Source: Bacteroidaceae bacterium (lineage in GTDB: Bacteria; Bacteroidota; Bacteroidia; Bacteroidales; Bacteroidaceae). Taken from it: a stretch of DNA of 58,490 nt. Location: contig JAFYNL010000025.1 in the NCBI GenBank assembly GCA_017548075.1, positions 1-58,490 of the forward strand. The letters run 5' to 3'. Numbering within the stretch: the first letter of the stretch is position 1; each line of letters opens with the position of its first letter. The notes under the pieces were generated by a model. It had not been told where the DNA came from and did not search any database. It saw only the letters and a program-made list of their open reading frames with translations. Below are positions 1 to 7,754 of this stretch, piece by piece. Position numbers and translations under genes: made by a program.

Positions 1-75
1 TATACTATAATAATATATAGTCTATCCCTTTACTGATGGGCATTTGGGGAGATTTGATGGTAGAAACCACCTTAA

Positions 76-105
76 TGTCACATGTCACAATGTCACATGT
101 CACAT
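76..105. repeat. Tandem TGTCACA repeat, arm of a composite intergenic element cut by the window edge
   Basis: TGTCACAT/TGTCACAA units repeat here next to an AT-rich stretch (1-25). By position this matches the right arm of the inverted-repeat elements at 14490-14637 and 26453-26595: AT-rich centre, then arm, then a TGCAGGT-like leader, then a 22-bp array. The left arm would lie outside the window, so the assignment is an inference from order and not from sequence identity of the arm. Confidence 0.5.
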
Positions 106-142
106 TTTCGGTGGTGATGCATGCAGGTGTAAAGGCAATCAT

Positions 143-195
143 AACACGTTAAGTTCTCAAACACAACACGTTACGATTGCAAACGTAACACGTTA
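143..195 (+). repeat. 22-bp repeat array A (3 units)
   Basis: The core AACACGTTA occurs at 143, 165 and 187, exactly 22 bp apart. The linkers are of the AGTTCTCAAACAC and CGATTGCAAACGT type. It is followed by CGTCACTG (205-212), a trailer also seen after array H and, as CGACACTGG, after arrays E and G. It lies downstream of the SulP gene; any gene to the left is outside the window. Confidence 0.85.
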
Positions 196-244
196 AGTCT
201 GCCATCGTCACTGCCTGCGTTTGCAAATGTCGCTAAGGTCGGTT

Positions 245-1978
245 TTATTCTCCCAAGAATTCGCGGGCTTTCTGAAGGGCGACGTCGATGTGAGGGCAAA
301 TGTGGTCGGGGTTCATCTTGTCGTAGAAGCCTGCTTTCTCCAGTTGCGAGTGAACTTTGGGCGTTACGCCAGACAGAATGACGTGGATGCCTTCCTCGTG
401 GTTCATCTCGATGAGGTTGGCCAGGTTGTGGATGCCTGTTGAATCGATGAAAGGCACCTTCCTCATTCGGATGATGCGGACTTTCGGCTTCTTATGCCCG
501 ATGTTGGCCATCAGGTCGTCAAACTTGTTGGCGATTCCGAAGAAGTAGGGGCCGTTAATCTCATAGACGGCACAGCCTTCGGGAATCATCAAATGCTCTT
601 CGTGCATTGCCATATCGGAGGCGTCTCCAAGGTCGATTTCGTCCTTGATGACAGAGATTTCGGTGGTCTCCATGATGCGCTTCATGAACAGGGCGCAGGC
701 AAGGATGAGGCCGACTTCAATCGCGATGGTGAGGTCGAAAACAACCGTCAGGAAGAAGGTCACGCAAAGCACGATAACGTCGCTCTTCGGGTTCTTCAGT
801 AGGCCTCTAACGGTTCTCCAGCCACTCATATTGTAGCTCACAATGACCAAAACTGCAGCCAGCGAAGCCATTGGGATGTATTCGGCGTATGGCATTAGAA
901 GAAGCAGGATGGCGAGCAGTACGAAGGCGTGAATGATGCCTGCAATGGGGGTTCTCCCGCCGTTGTTGATGTTCGTCATAGTGCGTGCGATGGCTCCTGT
1001 AGCGGGAATGCCGCCAAAGAGAGGCGTTACCATATTTGCGATGCCCTGAGCGATGAGTTCCATGTTCGAGTCGTGCTTGTCGCTGATTACGCCGTCGGCA
1101 ACTGTGGCGGAAAGTAGGCTCTCGATGGCTCCAAGGATGGCTATCGTGAAGGCAACCGGCATGAGTTGCTGGAAGAGCTCAAAAGTGATGCTCGGCACAA
1201 CCATTTTCGGCAGCTGAGCTTGTATGTGGAAGCGGTCTCCAATGGTGTCGATGCCCTCGATTCCGTATTGTTTCAAGAGCAGAACTGCAACGGTTCCAAG
1301 CAGGATTCCATAAAGCGAACCAGGTATTTTGTTGAGTCCTGGAACCTTTTTCAACACCTTGGGGGAGAAGATGATAACAAGCAGGGAACCGATGGCAACG
1401 ATGAAGTTCCATAGGTTGAATGTCTTGATATTTTCCGCATAGCAAATCCATTTGCCAACGAAGTCGCCAGGCGTCTTCAGGGGAATGCGGATGGCCTCTC
1501 CGGTCGTGCTGATGGCGGTTTGCGTCAAGCCCAGAATGTCGCTGATTTGTGTCGTAAAAATGGTCAGCGCAATACCAGCCGTAAAGCCTATAATAATAGG
1601 GTAGGGAATGAATTTGATGACGACTCCAAGCCTGAAAGCCCCCAAAGCGATAAGGATAATGCCTGCCAGAATCGTGGCAATCAGCAAGCCTTGAAGTCCG
1701 TACTCGGGATTGTTTACGATGCCGTAAATGATGACGATAAAGGCTCCTGTAGGGCCTCCAATCTGCACTTTAGTACCTCCTAGCAGGGAGATAAGGAAAC
1801 CTGCTACAATGGCCGTTATAATGCCCTTTTCAGGGGTTACACCGCTTGCTATTCCGAAGGCGATGGCTAAGGGCAAAGCAACGATGCCCACGATGATGCC
1901 AGCCATCAGGTCTTTCATGAAGGTCTCGCGGTTGTAGTCCTTCACGCAATTTATGATTCTTGGTGTCAATCCTTTCAT
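245..1978 (-). CDS. SulP family anion (sulfate/bicarbonate-type) transporter with C-terminal STAS domain
   Basis: The 577-residue product is an inner-membrane transporter of the SulP/SLC26 family. Residues from about 20 to 430 form repeated hydrophobic segments. The N-terminal part (DLMAGIIVGIVALPLAIAFG, then GGTKVQIGGPTGAFIVI) is the typical SulP core. A cytoplasmic STAS domain follows at roughly 470-570, with the motif PFIDSTGIHNLANLIE. The substrate cannot be read from sequence; sulfate, bicarbonate or another anion are all possible. The gene stands alone on the minus strand. Its start codon is 1978 with a -7 box, TAATTTTG, at 1998-2005 (minus), and it is divergent from the peptide transporter across the heptamer repeat at 2012-2039. 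Length and domains look intact. Confidence 0.93.
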   Translation of the reverse strand: MKGLTPRIINCVKDYNRETFMKDLMAGIIVGIVALPLAIAFGIASGVTPEKGIITAIVAGFLISLLGGTKVQIGGPTGAFIVIIYGIVNNPEYGLQGLLIATILAGIILIALGAFRLGVVIKFIPYPIIIGFTAGIALTIFTTQISDILGLTQTAISTTGEAIRIPLKTPGDFVGKWICYAENIKTFNLWNFIVAIGSLLVIIFSPKVLKKVPGLNKIPGSLYGILLGTVAVLLLKQYGIEGIDTIGDRFHIQAQLPKMVVPSITFELFQQLMPVAFTIAILGAIESLLSATVADGVISDKHDSNMELIAQGIANMVTPLFGGIPATGAIARTMTNINNGGRTPIAGIIHAFVLLAILLLLMPYAEYIPMASLAAVLVIVSYNMSGWRTVRGLLKNPKSDVIVLCVTFFLTVVFDLTIAIEVGLILACALFMKRIMETTEISVIKDEIDLGDASDMAMHEEHLMIPEGCAVYEINGPYFFGIANKFDDLMANIGHKKPKVRIIRMRKVPFIDSTGIHNLANLIEMNHEEGIHVILSGVTPKVHSQLEKAGFYDKMNPDHICPHIDVALQKAREFLGE

Positions 1979-1997
1979 GTTCTTTCTTTTTCTTTTG

Positions 1998-2005
1998 CAA
2001 AATTA
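1998..2005 (-). promoter_or_regulatory. -7 box of the SulP gene
   Basis: Read on the minus strand this is TAATTTTG (TAnnTTTG consensus), 19 bp upstream of the ATG. The -33 region falls inside the heptamer array at 2012-2039. Confidence 0.6.
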
Positions 2006-2011
2006 CAAAAA

Positions 2012-2039
2012 CTTTAAACTTTAAACTTTAAACTTTAAA
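2012..2039. repeat. 4 x heptamer CTTTAAA between two divergent promoters
   Basis: Four perfect tandem copies of CTTTAAA. Six bases separate the array from the leftward -7 box (1998-2005) and nine from the rightward -7 box (2049-2056), so both -33 regions fall in the array. The same geometry recurs at 27815-27842 with a different heptamer. Copy-number change by slippage would alter the -33 context of both genes. Confidence 0.9.
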
Positions 2040-2048
2040 CTTTTTTCG

Positions 2049-2056
2049 TATCTTTG
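2049..2056 (+). promoter_or_regulatory. -7 box of the POT-NhaC-GH32 operon
   Basis: TATCTTTG matches the Bacteroidota -7 consensus and lies 31 bp upstream of the ATG at 2088. A TTTA from the heptamer array sits 18 bp upstream in place of a TTTG -33 box. Confidence 0.7.
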
Positions 2057-2087
2057 TCGGCAAATTATTAACTTAAATCAAAAAACT

Positions 2088-3665
2088 ATGTTCGAAATGT
2101 TATCTACCCCCATTATCGTGGGCTTGTTTGTGATTTGGTTCTGCTTCTTGCTGCTCTCTTACAAAGGACAGCCGAAGGGACTTTGGACGTTAGCTCTTGC
2201 CAATACAGGCGAGCGCTTCGGTTACTACACCATGCTGGCCGTATTTGTGCTCTTCCTGCACGACAACTTCGGCTTCGACTCAGGTTGGGCAAGCGAAACG
2301 TTCTCCAACTTCTTGTTCGTCGTATATCTGTTGCCCTTGTTTGGCGGTATGCTTGCCGACAAGTTCGGTTATAGCAAGATGGTTGTGCTGGGCATCCTGA
2401 TTATGTTCGTCGGCTATCTGATTCTGTCAATTCCAATGGGAGGCGCTACTCCTGCAATTGTGGCGATGGCAGCAGGACTCTTGCTCGTTTCTTTGGGAAC
2501 AGGTCTCTTCAAGGGCAACCTGCAGGTAATGGTGGGCGACCTCTATAATGAGGCTGAGTTTGCCGACAAGCGCGACTCAGGTTTCTCGCTCTTCTATATG
2601 GCCATCAACATTGGCGCTTTGTTTGCTCCTACGGCAGCTATCGCCATCATGAACTGGGCACAGAATTCGCTCGGCTACACTAAGGCCGACTCTTATCACT
2701 TCGCCTTTGCAGTCGCTTGCGTCAGCGTGATTGCCTCTATCCTGATTTACTATCTGGGTAAGCGGACCTTTGCTCATGTGATTGGCTCCACGAAGAAAGC
2801 CGATAAAGCAGTCGAGACGCAAAAGGCAGAAGTTCCTGCCGAGAATGATACAAAGGAACGCATCGTTTGCCTCTGCCTCGTCTTCGCAGTCGTTATCTTC
2901 TTCTGGATGGCCTTCCATCAGAACGGCTTGACGCTCACTTGGTTTGCCGATGAATACACCGCCACGACCTCTACAGGCATCGAGAGCATGATGTTCGATG
3001 TTCGCAACCTCTTGGCTGTCATCTTTATCGTTTATGGTCTGTTTGGCCTCTTCCAGTCGAAAGGCTTGCCACGCTTCCTTGCAGCTATAATGATAATTGC
3101 AGGTGCGTTCTTCCTTTATAATATGGTTCCTGCTGCAGGCGTAACGACGGCTATCTCTGCTCCCATCTTCCAGCATTTCAATCCTTGCTTTGTGGTGATT
3201 CTGACGCCTGTTAGTGTTGCCCTCTTCGGTTGGTTGGCAAGCAAAGGCAAAGAGCCTAAAGCTCCAGTCAAGATTGGTTTGGGTATGCTTGTGGCAGCCT
3301 GCGCTTATCTGTGGCTTACTTTGGATTCCGTTGGACTTCCTGCTGCAGACCCCGTAAACCATATTCATCAGGCCAACGTAGGTCCTTCTCTGCTGGTTAG
3401 GACTTACCTCATTCTCACCTTTGCAGAGTTGCTTCTGAGCCCGATTGGAATCTCGTTCGTGACGAAGGTTTCGCCTGTGAAGTACAAAGGCATGATGATG
3501 GGCGGATGGTTCGTGGCAACTGCGATTGGCAACAAGCTTGTCAGCATTCCCGGACACATGTGGGGAATGGACCTCACCATCGTTTGGGGAACCTTGATGG
3601 GCATCTGTCTGCTTGCCGCTATCTTCATCTTCTCGATTATCAAGAAGCTCAATAAAGTCGCTTAA
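2088..3665 (+). CDS. POT/PTR family proton-dependent oligopeptide transporter
   Basis: The 525-residue integral membrane protein is a proton-coupled di/tripeptide importer of the MFS superfamily. The POT signature is clear at the N-terminus (GQPKGLWTLALANTGERFGY: the ERFxYY element in TM1). FYMAINIGALFAP lies around residue 170. About 12-14 hydrophobic segments are visible, with a charged cytoplasmic loop around 225-265 (KKADKAVETQKAEVPAENDT). It is the first gene of a rightward unit and the NhaC gene starts on the base after its stop codon. Peptide uptake coupled to protons beside a Na+/H+ antiporter is physiologically sensible, but the actual substrate is not visible. Confidence 0.93.
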   Translation: MFEMLSTPIIVGLFVIWFCFLLLSYKGQPKGLWTLALANTGERFGYYTMLAVFVLFLHDNFGFDSGWASETFSNFLFVVYLLPLFGGMLADKFGYSKMVVLGILIMFVGYLILSIPMGGATPAIVAMAAGLLLVSLGTGLFKGNLQVMVGDLYNEAEFADKRDSGFSLFYMAINIGALFAPTAAIAIMNWAQNSLGYTKADSYHFAFAVACVSVIASILIYYLGKRTFAHVIGSTKKADKAVETQKAEVPAENDTKERIVCLCLVFAVVIFFWMAFHQNGLTLTWFADEYTATTSTGIESMMFDVRNLLAVIFIVYGLFGLFQSKGLPRFLAAIMIIAGAFFLYNMVPAAGVTTAISAPIFQHFNPCFVVILTPVSVALFGWLASKGKEPKAPVKIGLGMLVAACAYLWLTLDSVGLPAADPVNHIHQANVGPSLLVRTYLILTFAELLLSPIGISFVTKVSPVKYKGMMMGGWFVATAIGNKLVSIPGHMWGMDLTIVWGTLMGICLLAAIFIFSIIKKLNKVA

Positions 3666-5093
3666 GTGAAGCGTCTTCCTCCTCTTTGGCTATCGTGTGT
3701 GCCACTGGTTCTGCTGGTGGCACTCATTGCTTGTGTAGTCAGCATCTTTGGCGATGAAACGTTGGCTGGAGCATCACAACTTGCTTTGCTCGTAGCGACG
3801 GCTTTCTGTGTCTGCATCGGCATCAGTTCGCGTCTTATCTCATGGAACGATTTCGAGCGAGCAATAAGCGATAAAGTCGGAGGAGTCAGCTCTGCCATCA
3901 TCATCCTTTTGCTCATCGGAGCCCTTGGTGGAGCGTGGATGGTGAGCGGCATTGTGCCTACTATAATATATTATGGAATGGAGATGATGAGCCCTAAATG
4001 GTTCCTCGTCTCTGCTTGTCTCATTAGTGCTTTGGTGAGTGTGCTGACTGGTTCCTCTTGGACGACAGTTGCCACCATCGGTATTGCCTTGATGGGAATA
4101 GGAAAGGCACTCGGCTTCTCGGAAGCTTGGATTGCTGGTGCAGTCATTAGTGGCGCTTACTTTGGCGATAAGGTTTCGCCTATGAGTGATACCACGGTGT
4201 TGGCTTCCAGTACTGTAGGCACGCCTCTCTTCACCCATATCCGTTATATGATGCGCACCACAGTGCCCACTTTCCTCATTACCTTGCTGATATTCACAAG
4301 CGTGGGACTTGGGCAAGGAGCAGTCGTCACGTCTCATGTCGCTACTGTTCAAGAGGCTTTGCAGCAGACATTCTTCATTTCGCCTTGGCTCATCATCGTT
4401 CCTGTCGTGACTTTTGTGCTGATTCTGATGCGTTTGCCATCGATGGTTGTGCTCTTCCTTGCGACGCTTTTGGGAGTTGTGGCGGCAGTTTGGTGTCAGG
4501 CAGACTTGCTCGACGAGATAGCCGGTTGTGCTCATGAAGGTCTTGCTCAACGCATTCGAGGAGCATTCATCATTGTTTATGGCAGCACAGCTCTCGATAC
4601 AGGAGTCCCCGACCTCAATGCTCTTGTAGCCACTCACGGCATGGCTGGGATGTTGAACACCATTTGGATTATCCTTTGTGCGATGGCTTTCGGAGCCGCG
4701 ATGACTGCAACGAGGATGCTCGACAGCATTATGCAAGCCTTGCTCCGACTGGTTCGAGGCACCGTTTCGCTTGTGGCAAGCACGGCTTTCTCTGGCGTCT
4801 TCCTCAATGTGGTTAGTGCCGACCAATACCTTAGCATTATCCTAACGGCCACAATGTTTGGCGATACTTACCAGAAGCGAGGTTATGAGTCGCGTCTGTT
4901 GAGCCGTACTTGCGAGGACAGCGCCACAGTTACCTCTGTCCTGATTCCTTGGAACACTTGTGGAATGACACAAGCCAGCGTCTTGGGTGTCAGCACGTTA
5001 GTCTATGCGCCCTATTGCTTCTTCTGTTACCTTAGCCCAATTATGACCATCATAGCCGCAGCATTCCTGCCCAAGAAAAACCTTACAAAATGA
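3666..5093 (+). CDS. NhaC-type Na+/H+ antiporter
   Basis: The 475-residue membrane protein belongs to the NhaC branch of the IT superfamily. Diagnostic stretches are LTGSSWTTVATIG and GAYFGDKVSPMSDTTVLASS (about residues 118-182), which form the conserved ion-binding core. About a dozen hydrophobic segments are seen. The chosen start is GTG, the codon immediately after the stop of the upstream transporter (TAA GTG), so translation is probably coupled by re-initiation. The 3' end overlaps the GH32 gene by ATGA. A related dicarboxylate or amino-acid antiporter cannot be excluded because NhaC homologues vary in substrate. Confidence 0.88.
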   Translation: MKRLPPLWLSCVPLVLLVALIACVVSIFGDETLAGASQLALLVATAFCVCIGISSRLISWNDFERAISDKVGGVSSAIIILLLIGALGGAWMVSGIVPTIIYYGMEMMSPKWFLVSACLISALVSVLTGSSWTTVATIGIALMGIGKALGFSEAWIAGAVISGAYFGDKVSPMSDTTVLASSTVGTPLFTHIRYMMRTTVPTFLITLLIFTSVGLGQGAVVTSHVATVQEALQQTFFISPWLIIVPVVTFVLILMRLPSMVVLFLATLLGVVAAVWCQADLLDEIAGCAHEGLAQRIRGAFIIVYGSTALDTGVPDLNALVATHGMAGMLNTIWIILCAMAFGAAMTATRMLDSIMQALLRLVRGTVSLVASTAFSGVFLNVVSADQYLSIILTATMFGDTYQKRGYESRLLSRTCEDSATVTSVLIPWNTCGMTQASVLGVSTLVYAPYCFFCYLSPIMTIIAAAFLPKKNLTK

Positions 5094-6781
5094 TGAAACG
5101 CGTTCTCTTATCCGTTCTTGGATGCTTTAGCACCAAGGCGCGCTTTTTATGCGCGGTTGTCTGTTGTCTGTCGTCCGTTGTCGCTCTGCCTGCCGAGCTG
5201 AGCTTCAAAGTGAAGTGTAAGTACTTGAACCTGCCCATATCGCAGGAGGTGGAGCGTCGTCGTTTGACTTTTCAAGCGAAAGGAGTGGACGATCTGAGTG
5301 TTGTGGCCCGACTCTCGACTGAGCCTGATTATTGGGTATTTAAGGACATCTCGGCTTACAAGGGCAAGACGTTGACCATCACCTATGAAGGTTCTGAGGA
5401 AGCTCTTTCGAAGGTCTATCAGTCGGACACTATTCGAGATGCCTCCAAGATATATAAGGAGAAGTATCGTCCGCAGTTTCATTTCTCTTCTCGGCGTGGT
5501 TGGTTGAACGACCCGAATGGCTGTATTTGGCATGATGGCTTGTATCATCTTTATTATCAGCACAATCCATTCGAGCGCGAATGGGAGAATATGACTTGGG
5601 GACACGCAACGAGTCCAGACCTCTTGCATTGGACGGAACAGGCTCCAGTTCTCTTTCCTGACTCGCTTGGTACGATGTATAGCGGCTCTGCAGTCTTCGA
5701 TAAGGACAATACATCAGGCTTCGGCACGAAGAAAGTAGCGCCCCTTGTCTATGCCTATACTGCTGACAAAAGTGACAGAGAAGCCCAATGCATTGCTTAC
5801 AGCTTGGATGGAGGCATGACGCTCCACAAGTACGAAGGCAATCCTGTTATTGATTCGCACGATAAGTGGCAGACTCACGACACAAGAGACCCGCGATTGT
5901 TTTGGTTCGAGGCTGGAGGCTGGTGGGTTCTTGTCCTGAATGAGCGAAACGGACACAGTATCTATACTTCCGACAACCTCAAGGATTGGACTTATCAGAG
6001 CCACGTGAATGGCTTCTGGGAATGTCCTGACCTTTTCCCTTTGGCTGTTGACGGCAATCCAAACAACGTGAAATGGGTGATGTATGGGGCAAGCAATACC
6101 TATATGATAGGCAGTTTCGACGGCAAAGTCTTCACGCCTGTAAGCGGTAAACATCGTTTCTCGACAGGTGCCATCTATGCCGCTCAGACCTTCAACAACG
6201 TGCCTGATGGACGCAGAATACAGATAGGATGGGCCAACATCGACCATCGAGGAATGCCTTTCCGCGGGCAGATGTTGCTCCCGACTGAACTTACACTTCG
6301 CTCCACAAAAGAGGGCGTTCGTCTTGTAAGCAAGCCTATCAAGGAAGTTTCGTCTTTGTTGAAGCCGCTCTATACAAGTGAAAAGGCTTTGAGCGAGCAG
6401 GAGACCAACAAGGCTCTGCAACGTTATCAGAAGCAGGATTGCGTGCATCTTCGTGCCACACTCAACCTCACTTATGCCACAAGCGCAGGCTTAAAGCTTG
6501 ATGGACAAACGCTTGTTGACTATGACCTCAATCGCAATACCTTGAACGGCCAGTTCTATTCGCCGCAAGACCCCACGAGTCTTTCCCTTACGATGGACAT
6601 TTATGTGGACCGCACTTCTGTGGAAGTCTTCATCGACAACGGTTTGTATAGCTTCTCTATGGAGCGCAGGCGGGCAATAGGAACTCCCCAGAGACCCGTA
6701 ACCAAAGGCTTTGAGTTCTGGGGAGCAGATATTAACGTCAGCGACATTCAGTTAGATTCCGTCGAGAGCATCTGGGAGTAG
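5090..6781 (+). CDS. GH32 fructan beta-fructosidase (levanase/inulinase type), secreted
   Basis: The 563-residue product hydrolyses beta-fructosyl linkages in fructans or sucrose. Residues 1-35 form a signal peptide. A beta-sandwich of about 90 residues follows, then the five-bladed propeller. The three catalytic motifs are present: WLNDPNG (nucleophile D141), RDPRLF and WECPDLFPL (acid/base Glu). A C-terminal sandwich ends with DRTSVEVFIDNG, the usual GH32 C-terminal element. The start overlaps the NhaC stop (ATGA), so it is co-transcribed with two transporters; no fructose kinase or SusC/D genes are adjacent. The signal-peptide core (AVVCCLSSVV) is encoded by short-period repeat DNA at 5155-5183. 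Endo- and exo-acting GH32 cannot be separated here. Confidence 0.93.
   Translation: MMKRVLLSVLGCFSTKARFLCAVVCCLSSVVALPAELSFKVKCKYLNLPISQEVERRRLTFQAKGVDDLSVVARLSTEPDYWVFKDISAYKGKTLTITYEGSEEALSKVYQSDTIRDASKIYKEKYRPQFHFSSRRGWLNDPNGCIWHDGLYHLYYQHNPFEREWENMTWGHATSPDLLHWTEQAPVLFPDSLGTMYSGSAVFDKDNTSGFGTKKVAPLVYAYTADKSDREAQCIAYSLDGGMTLHKYEGNPVIDSHDKWQTHDTRDPRLFWFEAGGWWVLVLNERNGHSIYTSDNLKDWTYQSHVNGFWECPDLFPLAVDGNPNNVKWVMYGASNTYMIGSFDGKVFTPVSGKHRFSTGAIYAAQTFNNVPDGRRIQIGWANIDHRGMPFRGQMLLPTELTLRSTKEGVRLVSKPIKEVSSLLKPLYTSEKALSEQETNKALQRYQKQDCVHLRATLNLTYATSAGLKLDGQTLVDYDLNRNTLNGQFYSPQDPTSLSLTMDIYVDRTSVEVFIDNGLYSFSMERRRAIGTPQRPVTKGFEFWGADINVSDIQLDSVESIWE
5155..5183 (+). repeat. Short-period TTGTCTG repeat inside the GH32 signal peptide
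   Basis: GTTGTCTGTTGTC followed by TGTCGTCCGTTGTCG encodes the hydrophobic core of the signal peptide. The same motif encodes the signal-peptide core of the GH43 gene at 19226. Confidence 0.75.
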
Positions 6782-6787
6782 GACTCT

Positions 6788-7441
6788 TTATTGTTGCAGA
6801 GCAGAACTCCTGCGGCCACGAGCGAGAACCTTTCCCTCTGAGGCTATGCTGTCTGCGAGCTGCTCTCCTCCGCTACGGCTGAAGGGAACGTCGTAGTAGT
6901 AATCATAGTCCCATCCATAACGATCCTCGTATCCATAGATGTTTACATAAGGCGTCCAGTTGTAGTAGTCAGCAATCTTGCGCAGACGGAACGCGTTCCC
7001 AGAGCCTGAGAAGATGCCCGAAAAGTAGTCGTTGTTCATGCTATAGTTGCTGATTCTAACGTCGAGTTCGTGGTCGTAATCATAGGAAAGATAAACAACT
7101 CCGTTCTCTACAGACCAGCTGAACTTGTAGTATAGATACTCGTAAGGTCCGTACTCATAGTAATCAACCTGCGTTCCTCTGCCATAGCTCGCGCAAGAGT
7201 AGGCGGGGATGAACTCGATGCGGGAATCGTAGCAGTCGAAAGAATAGCGTCTTCCGCGGCCATCTATATAGTCGTAATACATTCCGAAGTCCCCTCTCCA
7301 TTGTCCCGAGAGAACCATCGACTGGTTGATATCCTCGATATCTTCGCAAGAAGAGAACGAGAACGCTGCCATCATGAAGATGAAAAAGAGGAAGCAATTT
7401 GCTCCGGCTTTCTCGAAGAAGTAAAAGATTGAACGTTTCAT
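6788..7441 (-). CDS. Tyr/Asp-rich putative lipoprotein of unknown function
   Basis: 217 residues with the start taken at 7441 (MKRSIFYFF) because it gives a signal peptide ending in the lipobox-like FSFSSC (Cys near residue 32) and sits 28 bp below a -7 box; the open frame continues 40 codons further upstream without a signal sequence. The mature part is rich in Tyr, Asp and Gly (for example YGWDYDYYYDVPF). It contains a segment, SGQWRGDFGMYYDY, that may begin a lipocalin-like small beta-barrel. I do not recognise a family. It is convergent with GH32, with only six bases between stop codons, and divergent from the GH43 operon. Array B lies upstream of its promoter. Confidence 0.7.
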   Translation of the reverse strand: MKRSIFYFFEKAGANCFLFFIFMMAAFSFSSCEDIEDINQSMVLSGQWRGDFGMYYDYIDGRGRRYSFDCYDSRIEFIPAYSCASYGRGTQVDYYEYGPYEYLYYKFSWSVENGVVYLSYDYDHELDVRISNYSMNNDYFSGIFSGSGNAFRLRKIADYYNWTPYVNIYGYEDRYGWDYDYYYDVPFSRSGGEQLADSIASEGKVLARGRRSSALQQ

Positions 7442-7469
7442 AGCTGTACTTTTTATCGTTTGTTTGATG

Positions 7470-7477
7470 CAAAGGTA
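7470..7477 (-). promoter_or_regulatory. -7 box of the Tyr-rich lipoprotein gene
   Basis: TACCTTTG on the minus strand, 28 bp before the chosen ATG. This supports the 7441 start, because a start further upstream would place the promoter inside the gene. Confidence 0.6.
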
Positions 7478-7561
7478 CGCGATATTCTGGAGTTCGAAAA
7501 GGGGAAAATGCGAACTTTTGCAGGGGAAATCCCTATCGCTTGCAGGGTAGTTCGCAAACAA

Positions 7562-7636
7562 CCCACGTTACGATTGCCAACATAACACGTTAACTTTGCC
7601 AACGTAACACGTTAAGTTTGCGATTTAACCACGTTA
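7562..7636 (+). repeat. 22-bp repeat array B (4 units)
   Basis: Cores at 7562 (CCCACGTTA), 7584, 7606 and 7628 (ACCACGTTA) are each 22 bp apart. The leader is TTGCAGGGTAGTTCGC. The array lies in the 313-bp divergent region 7442-7754, which otherwise holds only the two promoters. Polarity matches array D, upstream of a leftward gene. Confidence 0.85.
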
Positions 7637-7714
7637 ACTTTGCCAATTAGCCGTGCCTGGTTTCTCGAGAAGCAACTTTTAGGCTAAAAAGTTCTCAGTT
7701 TGCAAAACTTTTCG

Positions 7715-7722
7715 TAACTTTG
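7715..7722 (+). promoter_or_regulatory. -7 box of the GH43 to dehydrogenase operon
   Basis: TAACTTTG lies 32 bp before the ATG at 7755. No clear TTTG is seen at the usual distance upstream. Confidence 0.6.
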
Positions 7723-7754
7723 ACCAGCAATCGTTATAATAATAGAAGATTACA

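Noticed and set aside
2577-3557. Antisense ORFs inside the POT, NhaC and GH43 genes (for example 2577-3557, 3840-4826, 10145-11377)
   Set aside because: All lie opposite well-supported genes, have low-complexity or His/Arg-rich translations and lack start signals.
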